From positions 144,251-208,250 of the forward strand of contig JAJVIN010000015.1 of the NCBI GenBank assembly GCA_022071945.1: a stretch of DNA of 64,000 bases, written 5' to 3'. Shown here piece by piece: positions 61,066-64,000 of the stretch. Positions within the stretch are counted from its first letter, which is position 1. Each line of letters begins with the position of its first letter. The DNA comes from Thermoanaerobaculia bacterium. Lineage in GTDB: Bacteria > Acidobacteriota > Thermoanaerobaculia > UBA5066. A program made the position numbers and the translations under genes. Below the pieces are notes generated by a model that saw only the letters and a list, made by a program, of their open reading frames with translations, searched no databases and had not been told where the DNA came from.

Positions 61066-61096
61066 TAGAATTGTCAAGGGTCGAGGGCCCCAGAGG

Positions 61097-61735
61097 ATGA
61101 GAAAAAGAGCCGAGAATTCGCCGAGGCTGACGGCGGCCGCACGGCGCGCCCAACTCATCGAGGTGGGACGGGCCGTCTTCGCGGAGATGGGGTATGAGGC
61201 CACGGCCGTCGAGGAGATCGCCGCGCGCGCCGGGGTTTCCAAACCCATCGTCTACGAACACTTCGGAGGAAAAGAAGGCCTCTACGCCGTCGTCGTGGAC
61301 CGTGAAGTCGAATACATCGTCACCCGGATCGTCGAATCCGTCTCGACGGGGTCGGCCCGAGAGCGCGTGGAGCAGTCGGTGCTGGCGTTTCTCACTTACG
61401 TGAAAGAGCGGCCCGAGGGCTTCGCCGTGCTCCTGCGAGACTCGCCGCTGTCAAAGCAGAGCCATCAGATGCCAGCTCTCATGTACGAGTTGGCGGACCG
61501 GATCGGTGAAATCTTCACGGAACAGTTCAAGATGGCCGGGTTCGACGCGAAAACGGCACCCATCTACGCGCACGCTCTCGTCGGCATGGTGAGTTTCGTC
61601 GGGAGGTGGTGGACAGAGACGCAGAAGCCCCCACCGGCCGAGACCGTGGCGAGCCACATCGCGGCCCTGGCCTGGATGGGACTTCGCCACCTTCCAAAGC
61701 ACCCGGCCCCAGTTGTGAGAAAGCCGACACCCTGA
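61097..61735 (+). CDS. TetR-family regulator
   Basis: A 212-residue TetR protein. The helix-turn-helix is clear (V-F-A-E-M-G-Y-E-A-T-A-V-E-E-I-A-A-R-A-G-V-S-K-P-I-V-Y-E-H-F, about 28-57, read in parts). The ATG at 61097 follows AGAGG directly, an unusually short spacing. It diverges from the small cysteine-rich/lipase unit and precedes an acyl-CoA synthetase, so it may be a fatty-acid or acyl-CoA-responsive repressor; the ligand is an inference from neighbours. Confidence 0.9.
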   Translation: MRKRAENSPRLTAAARRAQLIEVGRAVFAEMGYEATAVEEIAARAGVSKPIVYEHFGGKEGLYAVVVDREVEYIVTRIVESVSTGSARERVEQSVLAFLTYVKERPEGFAVLLRDSPLSKQSHQMPALMYELADRIGEIFTEQFKMAGFDAKTAPIYAHALVGMVSFVGRWWTETQKPPPAETVASHIAALAWMGLRHLPKHPAPVVRKPTP

Positions 61736-61826
61736 GCGGAAGCGTCCGTGCTCACGGGACGCGACCGCCCGCCAACACCCGCCCGGAGAGGATCTGGGCA
61801 CGAACGGCAAGAAGGACAAACCCGTC

Positions 61827-63620
61827 ATGGAACCGAAACATCTCTCCGTGGTGTTCAACGAGCGCATCGCCAAGTACGGATCGAAGACCATCCTGCGCCA
61901 TCGGCAGGACGGCGTGTGGAAGGAGATTTCCTGGACCTCTCTCGGTGAGCAGGTGCGGGCCGTCGCAAAGGCCCTCATCGAGTCAGGCGTGATGGAAGGA
62001 GAGATGGTGGGGATCTTCGCCGGGAACCGTCCCGAGTGGACGATCGCCGACCTTGCGGCGATCCAGACCCGGGCGGTCTCCGTCCCGATCTACCCCACGA
62101 GCACCGCCTCGCAGGCCCAGTACATCATCAACGACGCTCGCGTGAAGGTCCTCTTCGCCGGCGGTCAGGATCAGTACGACAAGGCCAAGTCCATCGCCGC
62201 CTCCTGCCCGTCCCTGTCGCACATCGTCGTCATGGACGCTTCGGTCGCCCTGGACCATCCCGCCGCGACCAGCTTCGCCCAGTTCCTGGAGAACGGAAAG
62301 GCTTCGACAGCGGACCCCGAGATCGATCAACGGCTCTCCCGGGCGTCGTCCGAAGATCTTCTGACGCTCATCTACACCTCCGGGACCACCGGAGAGCCGA
62401 AGGGGGTGATGTTGACTCACGGAAACGTCAGCATCACCGCCGGCTATCACGACGAGCGTCTCCTCCCGCTGGACGAGAGAGACGTTTCCCTCTGCTTTCT
62501 CCCGCTCTCTCACGTCTTCGAGAGGGCCTGGACCTACTACACGTTGTACAAGGGCGTGGTCACTTGCTACTGTGACGACCCCGCTCACGTCATCGAGTTC
62601 CTTCAACAGGCCAGGCCGACGGTCATGTGCGCCGTGCCACGGTTCTACGAGAAGATCTACGCAACCGTGCTGAACAGACTCGAGTCGGCACCACCCTCGC
62701 GAAGAAGGCTCTTTCACTGGGCGGTCCGGACCGGGGCCGAATACGGCAACAAGTTCAAGGAAGAGGAGAAGATCCCCCTGTCTCTCAGGGTCGCGCACGC
62801 TCTCGCCGACCGTCTCGTTCTGAAGAAGATCCGTGCGATCACAGGTGGCCGCGTCCGGTTCTTCCCCTGCGCGGGTGCTCCCCTCTCCCAAGAAATCGAG
62901 GAGTTCTTCTACGCGGCCGGGATGTACGTCTGTTACGGATACGGCTTGACCGAGACCACTGCCACCGTGACGTGCCACGAGCCCCGTCACTTCAAGTTCG
63001 GCACAGTCGGGAAACCCCTGTCGGGCATCGACGTCAAGATCGCGGACAACGGAGAGATTCTCGTCAGGGGCAAGACCGTCATGAAGGGCTACTACAACAA
63101 GCCCGCGGAGACGGCGGCGGTCTTTTCCGGGAGCTGGTTCCGGACCGGAGATGCCGGTGTCATCGAAGAGGGCGGGTACCTTCGAATCACCGACAGGATC
63201 AAGGACCTCATGAAGACGTCCGGCGGGAAGTACATCGCTCCCCAGATGATCGAATCGCTCATCGGGGCCGATCACTACATCGAGCAGGTCGTCGTCATCG
63301 GAGACGGGAGGAATTACGTGACCGCTCTTGTCGTTCCTTCCTTCCCTGCCCTCGAAGCCTACGCCGCGGCGGAGCAGATCCCCTTCACGAGCCGCGAGGA
63401 CCTCGTTTCCAACCCACGAATCATCGAGTTCTACCGGAAGCGTATCGAGGAGAGGTCGAAGGATCTGGCGCGGTTCGAGAAGATCAAGAAGTTCACGCTC
63501 CTCGCCAGGGAACTGACCATCGACGGCGGGGAGATCACGCCGACCATGAAGGTCAGGCGCAAGGCCGCCGCGTCGAAGTACGAGGAACTCATCGAGGCGA
63601 TGTACCTGGGAGGGGACTGA
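61827..63620 (+). CDS. fadD-like: Long-chain fatty acid:CoA ligase
   Basis: A 597-residue AMP-forming acyl-CoA synthetase of the FAA1/FadD15 type. The P-loop signature Y-T-S-G-T-T-G-E-P-K-G (about 187-197), Y-G-Y-G-L-T-E-T (about 370-377), the Asp in F-R-T-G-D-A-G and the hinge/Lys region R-I-K-D-L-M-K-T-S-G-G-K-Y are all present. It activates fatty acids with ATP and CoA. It starts 91 bp after tetR on the same strand, so they are probably coregulated. Confidence 0.94.
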   Translation: MEPKHLSVVFNERIAKYGSKTILRHRQDGVWKEISWTSLGEQVRAVAKALIESGVMEGEMVGIFAGNRPEWTIADLAAIQTRAVSVPIYPTSTASQAQYIINDARVKVLFAGGQDQYDKAKSIAASCPSLSHIVVMDASVALDHPAATSFAQFLENGKASTADPEIDQRLSRASSEDLLTLIYTSGTTGEPKGVMLTHGNVSITAGYHDERLLPLDERDVSLCFLPLSHVFERAWTYYTLYKGVVTCYCDDPAHVIEFLQQARPTVMCAVPRFYEKIYATVLNRLESAPPSRRRLFHWAVRTGAEYGNKFKEEEKIPLSLRVAHALADRLVLKKIRAITGGRVRFFPCAGAPLSQEIEEFFYAAGMYVCYGYGLTETTATVTCHEPRHFKFGTVGKPLSGIDVKIADNGEILVRGKTVMKGYYNKPAETAAVFSGSWFRTGDAGVIEEGGYLRITDRIKDLMKTSGGKYIAPQMIESLIGADHYIEQVVVIGDGRNYVTALVVPSFPALEAYAAAEQIPFTSREDLVSNPRIIEFYRKRIEERSKDLARFEKIKKFTLLARELTIDGGEITPTMKVRRKAAASKYEELIEAMYLGGD

Positions 63621-63712
63621 TCGAAGTCCATGCTGGCTGCCTGTGATCCACGGCCTTTCGGATCAGTCAGGGAGTGGTGACGCCCCGCATCTCGGGCCGG
63701 CACGGGAGCCGT

Positions 63713-63730
63713 GCGAGTCCGTCGACTCGC
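63713..63730. other. Small hairpin downstream of the acyl-CoA synthetase
   Basis: GCGAGTC (63713-63719) pairs with GACTCGC (63724-63730) around a 4-nt loop, with another 6-bp hairpin (63700-63714) touching it. There is no T-run. It might contribute to termination after the acyl-CoA synthetase; the remaining 63621-63858 gap shows no gene. Confidence 0.35.
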
Positions 63731-63858
63731 TGGATTCGTTTGAGGGAACCAGCTCGGCTTCGCCTGAACGCGGGGGCTCCCGGGGTTGCCAGGCCCGGAA
63801 CGCGTGACGGCGAAGTCCAAACGCGGCTTGCCGTCGTTGTAGGGGGGGAATGCCTCTC

Positions 63859-64000
63859 GTGACGATCCCGAAGCCCGACAGACCCATCCCGGCCGCGGTC
63901 GTGGCGACGCTCGCCACCGCGGCGACGATGCTCCTCCTCGACCTGGCGTGGCTGGGTGTCGTCGCGCGCGGCCTCTACACCGCCGCCCTCGGCCCCCTCA
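63859..64000 (+). CDS. DUF2177-type membrane protein (truncated by window end)
   Basis: Only the first 47 residues are inside the window. They hold an N-terminal membrane helix (A-A-V-V-A-T-L-A-T-A-A-T-M-L-L-L-D-L-A-W-L-G-V-V), then R-G-L-Y-T-A-A-L-G-P-L, which matches the opening of DUF2177 proteins (D-x-x-W-L-G-x-V...Y...L-G). GTG at 63859 sits 10 bases after AGGGGGGG; ATG at 63850, one base after it, is an alternative start. Confidence 0.6.
   Translation, partial: MTIPKPDRPIPAAVVATLATAATMLLLDLAWLGVVARGLYTAALGPL

Noticed and set aside
63621-63858. tRNA or other RNA gene after the acyl-CoA synthetase
   Set aside because: The hairpins there do not fold into a cloverleaf and there is no CCA end; no tRNA was recognised anywhere in the window.

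Overview
The window is high-GC, densely coded bacterial DNA with genes on both strands. It holds no rRNA, tRNA, insertion sequence, prophage or CRISPR array that I can see. The bacterium is Gram-negative: there are outer-membrane barrels, an RND/MFP/TolC efflux system, lipoproteins and signal peptides. Many secreted peptidases (two M14, one M28), a beta-propeller sensor kinase and secreted proteins of unknown family would fit a proteolytic, respiring member of the Acidobacteriota or a neighbouring phylum. That placement is an inference from gene content; there is no 16S gene here.

Layout. 0-0.5 kb: a 17-bp tandem repeat cut by the window edge, and an orphan terminator. 0.5-4.8 kb: a small barrel protein, comF, proline dehydrogenase, and an outer-membrane protein with an N-terminal carboxypeptidase-regulatory-like domain. 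5-12 kb: an operon of membrane PDZ/GAF/PAS histidine kinase, NtrC-type regulator and large M14 peptidase, behind a near-consensus sigma-54 promoter. 12-15.2 kb: FHA-GAF-SpoIIE phosphatase, rpmE, prfA. 15.2-18.2 kb: three overlapping genes (GNAT, M20 hydrolase, enolase-superfamily racemase) that match the known D- to L-amino-acid N-succinylation pathway. 18.4-22.2 kb: heme O synthase, an ABC-2 exporter, SCO1 and DUF420, a cytochrome oxidase assembly set without the oxidase. 22-28 kb: M14 peptidase, SprT-like protein, membrane protein, beta-hydroxyacid-dehydrogenase-like enzyme, secreted protein, peptide-binding lipoprotein. 28-33.4 kb: beta-propeller histidine kinase overlapping a CoA-transferase, then a small protein resembling the catalytic half of ExoY/edema-factor adenylyl cyclases.

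33.7-43 kb: hydrolase, PLP decarboxylase (apparently ACG-started), VIT/VWA protein, M28 peptidase, ornithine carbamoyltransferase plus carbamate kinase. 43-49.2 kb: TetR, adaptor, and a single polypeptide joining an RND pump to a TolC-type outer-membrane factor, controlled by an 18-bp operator on its promoter. 49.7-53.6 kb: an iron/cobalamin-type ABC importer with a methyltransferase and an apparent TonB-receptor remnant. 53.6-56.3 kb: NADK2-like kinase plus SPFH protein, diverging from a heme-oxygenase-like protein that lacks the proximal histidine. 56.3-59.3 kb: glyoxalase-fold protein, aldo/keto reductase, OmpW-like barrel, SOUL protein. 59.5-63.6 kb: a lipase and small zinc-ribbon-like protein diverging from a TetR and a long-chain acyl-CoA synthetase, with three tandem dyads between them. 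The window ends inside a DUF2177-type membrane protein.

The best candidates for something new are the compact cyclase-like protein at 32.8-33.4 kb and the RND-TolC fusion at 43-47.4 kb. All functional calls come from motif reading and memory of families; no database search was run.
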